Below are positions 42,501-52,400 of a stretch of 64,000 nucleotides of DNA, piece by piece (position 1 is the first letter of the stretch; each line of letters begins with the position of its first letter). The position numbers and the translations under genes are program-made. The DNA is from Plasmodiophora brassicae (taxonomy: Eukaryota > Endomyxa: Phytomyxea > Phytomyxea > Plasmodiophorida). The notes beneath the pieces are model-generated. The model was not told where the DNA came from. It saw only the letters and a program-made list of their open reading frames with translations, and ran no database searches. The DNA lies in the NCBI GenBank assembly GCA_036867785.1, contig CP145422.1, positions 1-64,000 of the forward strand, given 5' to 3'.

Positions 42501-45285
42501 GAAGGAGATCGAGAACCTGCTGAAGAACGGCGCCTACTCCATTGTCGAGGACAAGTCGGATGAAAAGTCGAAAGCGTTCTGTGAGAAGGACATTGACGAT
42601 ATCCTCGCGTCGTCGTCTCGCATCATTCAGTTCTCGTCGAAACCGTCCATGACCGGATCGTCGTTCGCCAAGGTAATACGCGGTGTACCAGGCGTTGTTA
42701 TGGACGGTTGCCTGACTCCTGTCCACGCTAGGCATCGTTTGTGATCACGACGGATGATGGCGAGGAGCCTCTCGACATTGACGATCCAAACTTCTGGCAG
42801 AAGGTCGGGTTCCGTTACGAACCGTCGGAGAAGGAGAACGATCTCATCCTGTTCGATTCGCGGAAGCGCCGCCGCGTGCAGCGTTTCGTTGGGTCGTACT
42901 CGGGCCTGGACGACGCGCGTCCCGCGACGGTTGCCGGCGGCGCCACCAGCGTGGACGACGGCGACTACCATCAGGAGGATTCTGAGGGCACCCAGTCCGA
43001 CGACGAGGAAGACGTTGACGCTGGTCCAGTTACGGCCGGCGCGCCACCAAGTGTCGTCAAAAAGGAAGCGTCGTCATCGAACGATGGCGCCTCGGATGGG
43101 GGTTGGTCGAATCGCGATCGTGACGCGTTCCTTGGCGTGCTGTCCAACTTTGGGTATGGCCGATGGGACATCATTCGGCAGCATGTCGCCCTCGAAGAGC
43201 TGCGGCGGGCGCCGCATGTGCCCATTGCCAACAGGTAGTGTCGTTTCTTCTCTGCGTGCACCCGATCCGAAGCGCTGATTCGTGGCCCAGGTCGGATGAT
43301 GACCTTCGGTACTACGCCCTGTGCCTGTTGGCCATGTGTGTCGCCGCCGAGAATGCGGCAACGGCGTCGTCGGCTCGGCGAACGGCGTCGTCGCCGGTGC
43401 GCAACCTGTTGACGTTCCCGGTCCTGGCTGCCGATCTGCGTGCATTGCTGCATAGGCAGAACCCGGAATCGACCTGGGAGGCGCCCACACCCGATACGAA
43501 GCTCGCGCAGGTGCGGGCGCACTTAGAGGCGGGCCTCAGCGACGTCAAACTCGCACCCGCGTTCGAGCGCGCCCGGTTCAAGACCAGCGTCGTCAAGAAA
43601 TCGCGGTCGTACCTGCACTCGCTCGAACGGTGCTACGTCCTGCAGTTCTCCATCGAGCGAGTAAGATGAATACGCGTTCACGTGGTGCCAGACGTGGCTC
43701 ACGTTGATGATGGTGCCGTCAGGTTTGCGTGCCCGAGATGAACTTCCACCTGCTGGCGGAATGTGCAAATTACAAGCTGACCGCGGCCGTGCCCTGTTCC
43801 TGGTGGACGATCGAGTGCGACGCCGCGCTGATCCAGGGCTGCCACATGTTCGGTCATGGCAACTTCGACGCCATCAACAACTGCGAATCGCTGTCGCTGT
43901 ACCATCGGCTGAAGGCGCCGTCGACCGCCGGCTCGCCGAAGGCGCCAACAACGGAAGAAGTGGCGAAAGCGACAGCGGATGATGCACCGCCCGAGGCTGT
44001 GCCCCCGGATGCAGGGGAAGGCGACGCCAATGTCGAACCCGTCGCACACGCCGACGAGGCGGCAGCGGGCGCGGCAGCAGCGCCCGTCTACCCGTCGTCA
44101 AAGTCGCTGACGTTTCGGCTGCGGGCGCTGCTGACGAACCTCGGCAAGCAGGTCTACGAGTACAACATGACGCAGCAGCAGCAGCAGCAGCAGCAGCTTC
44201 AACAGCAGCAGCAACAGCAGATGCAGTCCATGGCGGCGCCTCACCAGACCGAATTGCAGCGGCCGCCGGGCGCACCGGTCCCTGCTGACATCCGCTCCCA
44301 AGGTCGGTGTGTGTGTTTGTGTTGCGTCGCCGCCGCCCCGTTCCTAACGAGGATCTGTCTCCTGCAGCGCAATTCGTGTCGCCGGATGCACCGTATGACT
44401 ATTCGTCGCAGGCCGTGTTCGATCCCGCTCAGGCGGCCGCCCAGGCGCTTCACCCGAACGCACCGCAGCAGCAGCAGCAGCAGCAGCCGCAGCAGTACCT
44501 GGGCCAGGAGTACAGCGCCGCGCCATACATTGTATCGTACGGCGGCGGGTCGCAGATGCCTGTCAGCGGGCCTGGACCCGTCGTCCAGTGCAACGAGCAG
44601 TTCGGCACGTTCCAGAATGGTAACCCGGGCGCCCGACCCATCCGTCGATTGGCTGACCGACCTGTCGTCGCAGTCATCATACCGCTGCAATTCGTCGCCG
44701 AGTACAGATCGCTGCAGAACACGTCCGAGGTATTGTCGCTCGTGCGCGCGCCGCCCTGCTGACGACGACCAGCCGCTGACCGCACGCGTGTCAGGTGCTG
44801 ATCGAAGCGTTCCCGTCGGCGCTGATGGACGTCCTGCACAAGGCGCACTACCTGAACGGCGAGTTCGAGCGCAAGGAGGCCGAGTCCCGCCAGCTGGCCG
44901 CGACGTACCCGGCCCTGAAGGGCCCGGTCGACGGCCTCGGCGATAACGCCAAGGAGCTCGCCGCCCTGTTCCGTCGCGTCCGTCGCCGCACGAACAAGAT
45001 GCTGCACATCCAACAGGTACGCACGCCCCCGTCCGGTGCAGGTGGGAGGCGCCCGTCGCTGAACAACTGTCGCCGCAGATGCTGGGGCAGTGGGCGGAGG
45101 CGAACGGGTTCGGTGCGGACGTGGGCGCGATCCCGGCGGACGCGCCGCTGCCCGCCGACCTGATGGAGAAGCGATCGAGCGAAGCGGATTTGCGGAAGCG
45201 TGTCGGCGAGTGCCTGGGATCGGCGGCGCTCGTCTGCGGGCGCAACTCGCAACTGCTACTGCGCCTGGAGCACCTGGCATCATGA
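39516..45285 (+). CDS. CHD-family chromatin remodelling ATPase, 16 exons
   Basis: Exons: 39516-39641, 39709-39795, 39851-40073, 40136-40324, 40380-40750, 40811-41399, 41456-41832, 41884-42152, 42210-42672, 42732-43234, 43291-43660, 43723-44302, 44368-44619, 44674-44729, 44795-45016, 45079-45285 (1,627 aa). It starts with an acidic N-terminus with Asp runs, then two chromodomains ([11 protein letters not shown]...[26 protein letters not shown]...[10 protein letters not shown]). The SNF2 motor has DEMGLGKT (GLGKT at 375-379), [17 protein letters not shown] (restored by intron 6), [21 protein letters not shown] and CHRIGQTQ. C-terminal parts are SANT/SLIDE-like ([36 protein letters not shown]), two Gln tracts and a helical end. 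It slides or evicts nucleosomes. The start could lie at an upstream in-frame codon; the intron 2 donor is the least certain. Confidence 0.93.
44170..44222 (+). repeat. CAG/CAA trinucleotide repeat (Gln tract)
   Basis: Runs of CAG with some CAA and one CTT encode eight Q, one L and then a second Q run in exon 12 of the CHD gene. A second, shorter CAG run is at about 44465-44490 in exon 13. Both are length-variable candidates. Confidence 0.85.
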
Positions 45286-45440
45286 CCCCCGGGGGGAGGG
45301 CGCGGGCGGGTGCTCCCCGAGCGTAGGTACCAGGTGGACCAGTCACCCCCGTCCGACGATAGAGAGAGGCCAGCCACCAACGATCGATAATATAACATGG
45401 AACGCACCCGGCGCGATCAACGATGACCACCACCGGGCGC

Positions 45441-46112
45441 CTACCCGCGATACCGTTGCAGGGCGTTGTACAGGGACGCCGTCGGGGGCGGGCCCCCATG
45501 GTCGGAACCGTCGTCGTCGGGCCTGTCCGATGTGGGTTCGGCGTCGGCCGCATCCGCAGCAGTGTCCTGGTCGTCGCCGACGACGATGGCCCGGTTCCGG
45601 GCGGCCGTCGTCGTATCCTGGCACTGGAACTTGAAGAACAGGGACTGCGAGGCGGGCCGGGTGGCGACCGGGTTCACGCTGGACGTCTGCCCTTGCTGTT
45701 TCAGCAGCTGTTTGCGCCGGCGCCGCCGGTCCGTGTCCGACCGGGCGGCGACGCGCAGGTCCCGAACCTGCTGCCGCGACGATCCCGGCAGGCGATTCGC
45801 GAACTGGCACGTTCCGCACCGGTACTCGATCGCGTTCGGCCGGGCCGACCGCGAGCGTCGTCGTCGGGCGGCGGGCACCAGGCGCACGGAACAGTTCCGG
45901 GACGGCACCAGGCATGACGCGCAGCGGAAACAGGACCTGGACCGCATCGACGCCGACATCACGGGCGTGCCACCAATGCCGGCGGCGGCCAGGGACGCAT
46001 CCCGGACCGCGCTCAGGTACGCCCGGGCCAGGCCGGGGTGCCGCGCGGCAACCGCGTGGCCCAGCGTCCACAGGTGCTCGATGCGGGTCGCGGTCTCGTT
46101 CGCGTCCGTCAT
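45441..46112 (-). CDS. RNase P/MRP protein subunit, Rpr2/Rpp21/Snm1 family
   Basis: 223 codons on the minus strand from the ATG at 46112 (MTDANETATRIEHLWTLGHA). The N-terminal helices (RIEHLWTLGHAVAARHPGLA, then RAYLSAVRDAS) match the family pattern of an Rpp21-type helical pair. A zinc-ribbon follows: CFRCASCLVPSRNCSVRL, a short Arg-rich loop, then YRCGTCQFANRLPG; two CxxC pairs bind one zinc. The C-terminus is Lys/Arg-rich and then acidic. The family subunit helps RNase P or RNase MRP process tRNA or rRNA precursors in the nucleus. The open frame continues 61 codons upstream, but that part looks unlike protein. It is convergent with the CHD gene. Confidence 0.75.
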   Translation of the reverse strand: MTDANETATRIEHLWTLGHAVAARHPGLARAYLSAVRDASLAAAGIGGTPVMSASMRSRSCFRCASCLVPSRNCSVRLVPAARRRRSRSARPNAIEYRCGTCQFANRLPGSSRQQVRDLRVAARSDTDRRRRRKQLLKQQGQTSSVNPVATRPASQSLFFKFQCQDTTTAARNRAIVVGDDQDTAADAADAEPTSDRPDDDGSDHGGPPPTASLYNALQRYRG

Positions 46113-46309
46113 CCGTCCGGGCGTCGGCGTGTGCTGCGCGTTGCAGTCGCGCAGTGCGTGGACGCCGCGCTTCTTCTCTGGCCCGGGGAACAGTCCGCCG
46201 ATCCGAACAACGGTACACAGTCCTCGGCTCGGGGGCTGACTGGCCGTCGCGCACGACGCGGCCCCTGAGCCGCACACGCAGCACGATATGTACATTGATT
46301 ATCAGGGGG

Positions 46310-48808
46310 TCACCAGTGGTCCCCGCAGGAGCAGCGCCCGTCCCGGAACTGGTGGTGGGCCCTCGTGTCGCGGACGAAGATCGGGCGGAGCAGGACGCGG
46401 GACGCCCGTTTCAGCGCGTCGTGGCCGTCGGGGCGCACGGGTACGTTCTTCAGCATGCGGATCGGTTCGCCCCGGGTCAGGCGTCGCATGGCGTACGCGA
46501 CGGCGATCACCTCGCTGTGCCGCGATACGTCTGGCTGCGACGTCGGGTGATCCGGTCTGGGCGACCCGTTCGCCGCGGGCAACCGCCCGACCAGCAGGTC
46601 GTGCTGGTGCCTGACGAGCGGATCCCGCCGGCAGCGGACGTCGTCGTCGACCAGCTGGACGGTACGCCCCGGCAGGAACAGGCTCGTCCGGCCCGGGTCG
46701 ACCGAGATCCGCCTGGCGCGCATCTCGCGTCGCAGGCGGTCGGCGTCGCCCGCACGCCCCGCCCCGCACGTGTAGACGCCCAGCATCGCGTCGTACGCCC
46801 GCGCCAGCGTGTCCGACGGCAGCAGGTCGCCCAGCGACAGGGCGTACGCGAAGATGCGTTCGGCGCGAGCGACGTCGTTCGCCGCCCGGCAGGCGAGCAG
46901 GACGGTGTCCCAGGCGACAGCGGCGGCGACCGGCGCGCTGACCGCCAGGCGCTCCACCTCGACGACGTTGCCGACCCTGGCGTGCAGGTCGATCAGCAGG
47001 CGGTGCACGTCCCGGGCGGGCGACGACGACGACGACGACGTGGCGTCCATGGGCCAGTGGGCGGCGAACTCGGCCAGGACGGCGTCGGCGCGGGCGACCT
47101 GCCCCGCCCGGCTGCACCCGACCAGGAGCGCCCGCAGCGTCGCCGGGGTCGGTCGCAGGCCCGCCGACTTCAGGCGCTGGTACGCGTCGGCCGCCTGCTG
47201 GCACAGGCCCTGGTGGCCGAACGCGGCCATCATGGCGTTGAACGGGGCCACGTCCGGCGGGCGCCGCGCGTCGTCAACGACAACGTCAAAGACGCGCTGC
47301 GAGGCGCCGAGCTCGCCGGCATGGGCGAACGCGGTGATGAGCGCCGCCACGACGGCGCCGTCGCCCAGGCGGTCGTTCGCCGTCGCGTACGCGTGCAGCG
47401 CCCGAACGGCGTCGACGTCCGAGCAGCGGCCGGACGTGGCGATCAGGCGCGTCAGGACGGCGTTGTCGACCGCGACGCCGTCGTCCTGCATGGCGCGGAA
47501 CACGTCCATGGCCTGCGGCAGGCGGTTGTCCTTGGTCAGCGCCGACAGGATCGTCGTGTACAGCGGGCGCGTGCGGCGAACGCCCAGCAGGCCGACGAAC
47601 GCGTAGGCGGCGACCGCCTTCCGAACCAGGCCACGACGGCTGTACGCCGACAGCATCGCCGTGAACACGACGTCGGCGTCGGCGCCCGCCTGCTGCTGCT
47701 GGACGCGGGCGCGGAACAGGTCCTCGGCGGTGGCGATCGCGTCGCAGGCGGCGAACGCGGCGATCAGGGCGGCCCGGACGAAGTCGTTGCCCAGCATCGA
47801 ACGGTCGCTCGCGTGCCGGTGCAGGTCGGCGACGGCGGCGGCATCGCGGGCGCGGCCGCACGCGGCGACGAGCAGGCAGAACACGGGGGCGTCGACGTCG
47901 ACGCGCCTGTCCCGCATGGCGCGGAACGCGTCGAGCGCCTGACGGGGGCGGTCGGCCCTGGCGAGCGCGGCCAGGACGAGCGTCCAGATGTGGACCGACG
48001 GCGGCAGGCCGTTCCGGTCCATGGCGTCCAGCGCGTGCAGGACGGCGTCGAAGCGCCCGTCCAGCAGGAGCGCCTTGAACAGGTTGGCGAACAGCGGCTG
48101 GTTGCGGTACGGGCAGGCGTGGCCGACCATCAGGTCGAGCAGGCGCTGGGCGCCGTCGGCGGCCTCCTCGCGCGCCGCCTTCGCCTCGGCGCAGCACGCC
48201 GCCAGGACGGAGGCGAGCTTCTCCGACATGGCGACGTCGTTGTCGACGGCGTCACCGACCAGGAACAGGGCCGCCCGAGGGCGCCGGGCGACGCGGCACA
48301 GGTTCGCCACGCCGAAGATGGCGTTGTGCGACCGCAGGCCGCATTGCCTGTACCGCTCGACGACCTGTTCGACGACGGGCGGCGGCCCAGACGTCTGGCA
48401 GCACGTCGCCGCCGCCGCCTTCAGGAACGTGCAGAACAGGGCGTCGTGGACGGCGACGCCCCGGTCCAGGCATGCGTCGAGGACGTCGGGCGCCTTGTCC
48501 GGCAGGTACCGCTGGCAGAACGCCATCATGGCGTGGAAGAACGCGGACGACCCCCAGTCGCCGGCGTCGTTGACGCGCCGGAAGACGGCCCAGCCTCGCG
48601 CCGGGTCGTCCAGCTGCTCCAGGGCGCGGCACGCCAGCGCCGGCGATGGGCTCTGCATGAAGATGTCGTAGGCGTCGACGGCCGCCCGACTCTGGCCGGC
48701 ATTGTCGCCCGGCGCCCGCGTGGCAACAGCGGCCGAACAGGACCGCGCCGCGACGAAGGCCACCTGCAGGCCCGGTCGAGCGATGACGCGTCGTACGCGC
48801 GCACGCAT
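46310..48808 (-). CDS. PPR-DYW protein with degenerate cytidine deaminase domain
   Basis: A single exon of 832 codons from the first ATG (48808); a GTG-only open stretch continues to 48913. The basic, Ala-rich presequence suggests mitochondrial targeting. More than ten PPR hairpins follow (HIWTLVLAALARADRPRQAL; LYTTILSALTKDNRLPQAMD; PFNAMMAAFGHQGLCQQAAD). The last 100 or so residues are a DYW domain: HSEVIAVAYAM (H764, E766), then GEPIRMLKNVPVRPDGHDAL, then FRDGRCSCGDHW at the very end. The DYW domain edits C to U in organelle RNA in plants and some protists. Here the zinc CxxC (normally VCxDCH) reads VRPDGH, with Arg792 and Gly795, and the terminal DYW is DHW. The catalytic Glu and the second zinc site (HH...CSC) remain. 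It is a paralogue of the PPR gene at 34-36 kb. Confidence 0.9.
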   Translation of the reverse strand: MRARVRRVIARPGLQVAFVAARSCSAAVATRAPGDNAGQSRAAVDAYDIFMQSPSPALACRALEQLDDPARGWAVFRRVNDAGDWGSSAFFHAMMAFCQRYLPDKAPDVLDACLDRGVAVHDALFCTFLKAAAATCCQTSGPPPVVEQVVERYRQCGLRSHNAIFGVANLCRVARRPRAALFLVGDAVDNDVAMSEKLASVLAACCAEAKAAREEAADGAQRLLDLMVGHACPYRNQPLFANLFKALLLDGRFDAVLHALDAMDRNGLPPSVHIWTLVLAALARADRPRQALDAFRAMRDRRVDVDAPVFCLLVAACGRARDAAAVADLHRHASDRSMLGNDFVRAALIAAFAACDAIATAEDLFRARVQQQQAGADADVVFTAMLSAYSRRGLVRKAVAAYAFVGLLGVRRTRPLYTTILSALTKDNRLPQAMDVFRAMQDDGVAVDNAVLTRLIATSGRCSDVDAVRALHAYATANDRLGDGAVVAALITAFAHAGELGASQRVFDVVVDDARRPPDVAPFNAMMAAFGHQGLCQQAADAYQRLKSAGLRPTPATLRALLVGCSRAGQVARADAVLAEFAAHWPMDATSSSSSSPARDVHRLLIDLHARVGNVVEVERLAVSAPVAAAVAWDTVLLACRAANDVARAERIFAYALSLGDLLPSDTLARAYDAMLGVYTCGAGRAGDADRLRREMRARRISVDPGRTSLFLPGRTVQLVDDDVRCRRDPLVRHQHDLLVGRLPAANGSPRPDHPTSQPDVSRHSEVIAVAYAMRRLTRGEPIRMLKNVPVRPDGHDALKRASRVLLRPIFVRDTRAHHQFRDGRCSCGDHW

Positions 48809-49489
48809 GCCCCTATTACAGGAGACAGCAACCGGGCGACTGTCGAGGTCGTCGTCGTCGTCGCCGGCGCGTACTACGCATGGTGTGTTGATCGCAGCGC
48901 GCAATGATACCACGACACAGACGCGCCTCCTCCTGCCTACGGTTCCATGAAGGTACGCGATCGGCAGGAGTTGAGGCGGTCACAGAGGGGGCGCGCAGTG
49001 GGGTCTCGGTAGGCAGATTAGTACCCCACACATATGAGCGTGCGTGTTAGGTGCCCCACCGTACCGCGTGTCGTCGCCCGACGCGGCGACGCGCCTAAGA
49101 ATCTGCTTAGCGCTAAGCGTGATCAGGTGAAGTACACCCAGCGTGGGATCGATCCGCATGGCGTACGCTCTGCCCGCGGCGCCCATTTCCTGTTTGTTCG
49201 AGCGTTGGCCGTCGTCGTGATCGGTCCCGAGTTCTCCGGTGGCGGAGCTTGGCATCAGCGACAGGCGGGCGCGTCCTCGACAAGGTACTGCCCAGGAGGA
49301 GACCTGCTGGGCCCGTCCGCACCTGACGCAGGCGCCGACAGGGACGTCGTACGTGACACAGAGGGAGCGAGAGCACCGCGGCAGACCAGGGCCACCTAGT
49401 CCAGCGGCACAGGTGAGGGGGCGGGCGCCCGGGACAACTGGGTCGCAGGCTCCTGATTGACAGAGCACTGCGCAGGGGCATCTTTGGCA
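48809..49489. promoter_or_regulatory. Divergent upstream region between PPR-DYW and surface-protein genes
   Basis: About 680 nt lie between divergent start codons. Several short ORFs are present, none with recognisable features. A CTGATTGACAG at about 49452 resembles a splice acceptor, so a 5' untranslated exon of the surface-protein gene is possible. Confidence 0.4.
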
Positions 49490-52400
49490 ATGACGGTCGC
49501 CAACAACATGAAGGGTACGGTCCTGTTGGTCGCCGTGCTTGGCGCGATCTGCCTGATGACGATGGCGAGCGGAGCGGCGTCGACGTCACGTCGGCGAACG
49601 ACGCTGCTGCATCCGGCGACAACGCGCCGGGTGACGACGCGCAAGAAGGCGACGACCGCGAAGATGTCGACGAGGAAGCCGACGACGAAGAAGCTGTCGA
49701 CCAAGAAGCAGACGACAAAGAAGCCGACGACCAAGAAGCAAACGACCAAAAAGCAGACGACCAAGAAGCAGACGACGAGGAAGCCCACGACAATGAAGAA
49801 GCAGACGACGAAGAAGGCGACGACGAGGAAGGCGACGACGAGGAAGCCCACGACAATGAAGAAGCAGACGACGAAGAAGCCGACGACCAAGAAGCAAACG
49901 ACAATGAAGAAGCAGACGACGAGGAAGGCGACGACGAGGAAGCCCACGACAATGAAGAAGCAGACGACGAAGAAGCAGACGACGAGGAAGCCCACGACAA
50001 TGAAGAAGCAGACGACGAAGAAGCCGACGACCAAGAAGCAAACGACAATGAAGAAGCAGACGACGAAGAAGCAGACGACGAGGAAGCCCACGACAATGAA
50101 GAAGCAGACGACGAAGAAGCCGACGACCAAGAAGCAAACGACAATGAAGAAGCAGACGACGAGGAAGCCCACGACAATGAAGAAGCAGACGACGAAGAAG
50201 CCGACGACCAAGAAGCAAACGACAATGAAGAAGCAGACGACAAAGAAGGCGACGACGCGGAAGCCCACGACAATGAAGAAACAGACGACGAAGAAGGCGA
50301 CGACCGGTCATGCGCCGACAGTGAAGAAGCAGACGACAAGGAAACCCACGACAATGAAGAAGCAGACGACGAAGAAGCAGACGACGAGGAAGCCCACGAC
50401 AATGAAGAAGCAGACGACGAAGAAGCAGACGACGAAGAGGAAGACGACGAGGAAGCCCACGACAATGAAGAGGCAAACGACGAAGAAGCAGACGACCGGT
50501 CGTGCGCCAACGGTGAAGAAGCAGACGACGAGGAAGCAGACGACGAAGAAGCAGACGACGAAGAAGCAGACCACGGGACGTGCGCCGTCAGTGAAGAAGC
50601 AGACGACGAAGAAACAAACCACGGGACGTGCGCCGTCAGTGAAGAAGCAGACGACGAAGAAACAAACCACGGGACGTGCGCCGTCAGTGAAGAAGCAGAC
50701 GACGAGGAAGCAGTCGACAGGACGTGCCCCGACTGGAAAGAAGTTGACGACGAAGAAATTGACGACTGGACGTGCGCCGTCAGTGAAGAAGCAGACGACG
50801 ATCAAGGGCCCATCCATGAAGAAGCAGACGACGATCAAGGGTCCGTCCATGAAGAAACAGACGACGATCAAGGGTCCGTCGGTGAAGAAACAGACGACGA
50901 TCAAGGGTCCATCTATGAAGAAGCAGACGACGATCAAGGGCCCGTCCATGAAGAAGCAGACGACGATCAAGGGTCCGTCCGTGAAGAAGCAGACGACGAT
51001 CAAGGGCCCGTCGATGAAGAAGCAATCGACGGTGAAGGGCCCGTCCATGAAGAGGCAATCGACGATCAAGGGCCCGTCCATGAAGAAGCAATCGACGATC
51101 AAGGGCCCGTCCATGAAGAAGCAATCGACGATCAAGGGCCCGTCCATGAAGAAGCAGACGACGATCAAGGGCCCGTCCATGAAGAAGCAATCGACGATCA
51201 AGGGCCCGTCCATGAAGAAGCAATCGACGATGAAGGGCCAGTCCATGAAGAGGCCGGCGACGATGCTAGGACCGTCTTTGAAGAAGCAATCGACGATGAA
51301 GGCCCCATCCATGAAGAAGCAATCGACGATGAAGGGCCAGTCCATGAAGAGGCCGGCGACGATGCTAGGCCCGTCGATGAAGAAGCCGACGACGATGAAG
51401 GGGCCGTCCATGAAGAGGCCGGCGACGATGCAAGGCCCGTCCATGAAGAAGCAATCGACGGTGAAGGGCCCGTCCATGCGGAAGCCGATGACGATGAAGG
51501 GTCCCACAATGGCACCACCACCCAAGGTCATGTGGACGACGCCCAAGATCGGTGCAACGTTGAAGATGCCGCCGCCGCCCGGGTCCGACACGATCAACGT
51601 CCGCGTGCCGACCATGCCAGGCATGACGCCGCCGGCGTCGCTGCTCGATGCCATCGACTCGTGCTACTACTGCGTCCCCATGGCCATGTCTGGCGACCAG
51701 TTCCTGAACCAGACGTCCAGCGCCGTCGCCGACCTGCTGACATCGCTGGCGACCGTCGTCGACCTGGACAAGATGGTCGGCGTCCCGGGCGCGTTGCCCC
51801 GCATGCTCCGCCTGCGCAACGAGACGCTCTTCGGCACGCTCGCCTACCTGCGCGGCACCGTCATGCAGCACAAGACGATCCCGACGCCGCAGGCCTGGGC
51901 GATGCAGGTCGTGGCGCGCGCCATGGGCACCACCAACCCGACGACGACCATGATGTCGCCGACCGCCATGTCGGACGTATCGCTCCAGCTCTTCGTCATT
52001 GGCGCCGTCCAATCCGTCCTCCATGCGCAGTACCTGCCCTGCAAAGCGCAGGGTACGAGATGGCCGGGTGCACGTGCCCGTATCATGTCGCTAACGCTGG
52101 TGCTGCTGCTGTAGGGTTCCCGCAGTGCCCCGGCGGGCACGGCGACTTCTTCGACCCGACGACCTGCCTGCTGCAGAACGCGACCCTGTTCGGGGCGCCC
52201 GCCGGCACCCCGCTCATGACCAGGGGCCTGTTCCTGACCCGGCTCCTGAACCGGGTCAAGTCGTCGCCCGTCTTCAAGTACTCGGCAACGGTATGCACTC
52301 ATGCGCACACAGCACACTGTGCCAACGATCCCCTGGACGTGTGCCCGGCGCTGAACCCGTCGCCCTGCAGGTCGATGCCATCATGCAGGCCGTGCTCAAG

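Noticed and set aside
45914-48907. 997-codon plus-strand ORF opposite the PPR-DYW gene
   Set aside because: It is Arg/Ala/Gly-rich with no domain, lies antisense to a clear PPR-DYW protein, and is the expected shadow of GC-rich third positions.
48980-49468. 162-codon minus-strand ORF upstream of the surface-protein gene
   Set aside because: It is Cys/Gly/Arg-rich with no recognisable domain, in a divergent promoter region. It is more likely a chance frame.
49640-51512. CRISPR array
   Set aside because: The repeats are continuous coding units without unique spacers, in a eukaryotic gene. The telomere array is likewise not CRISPR.
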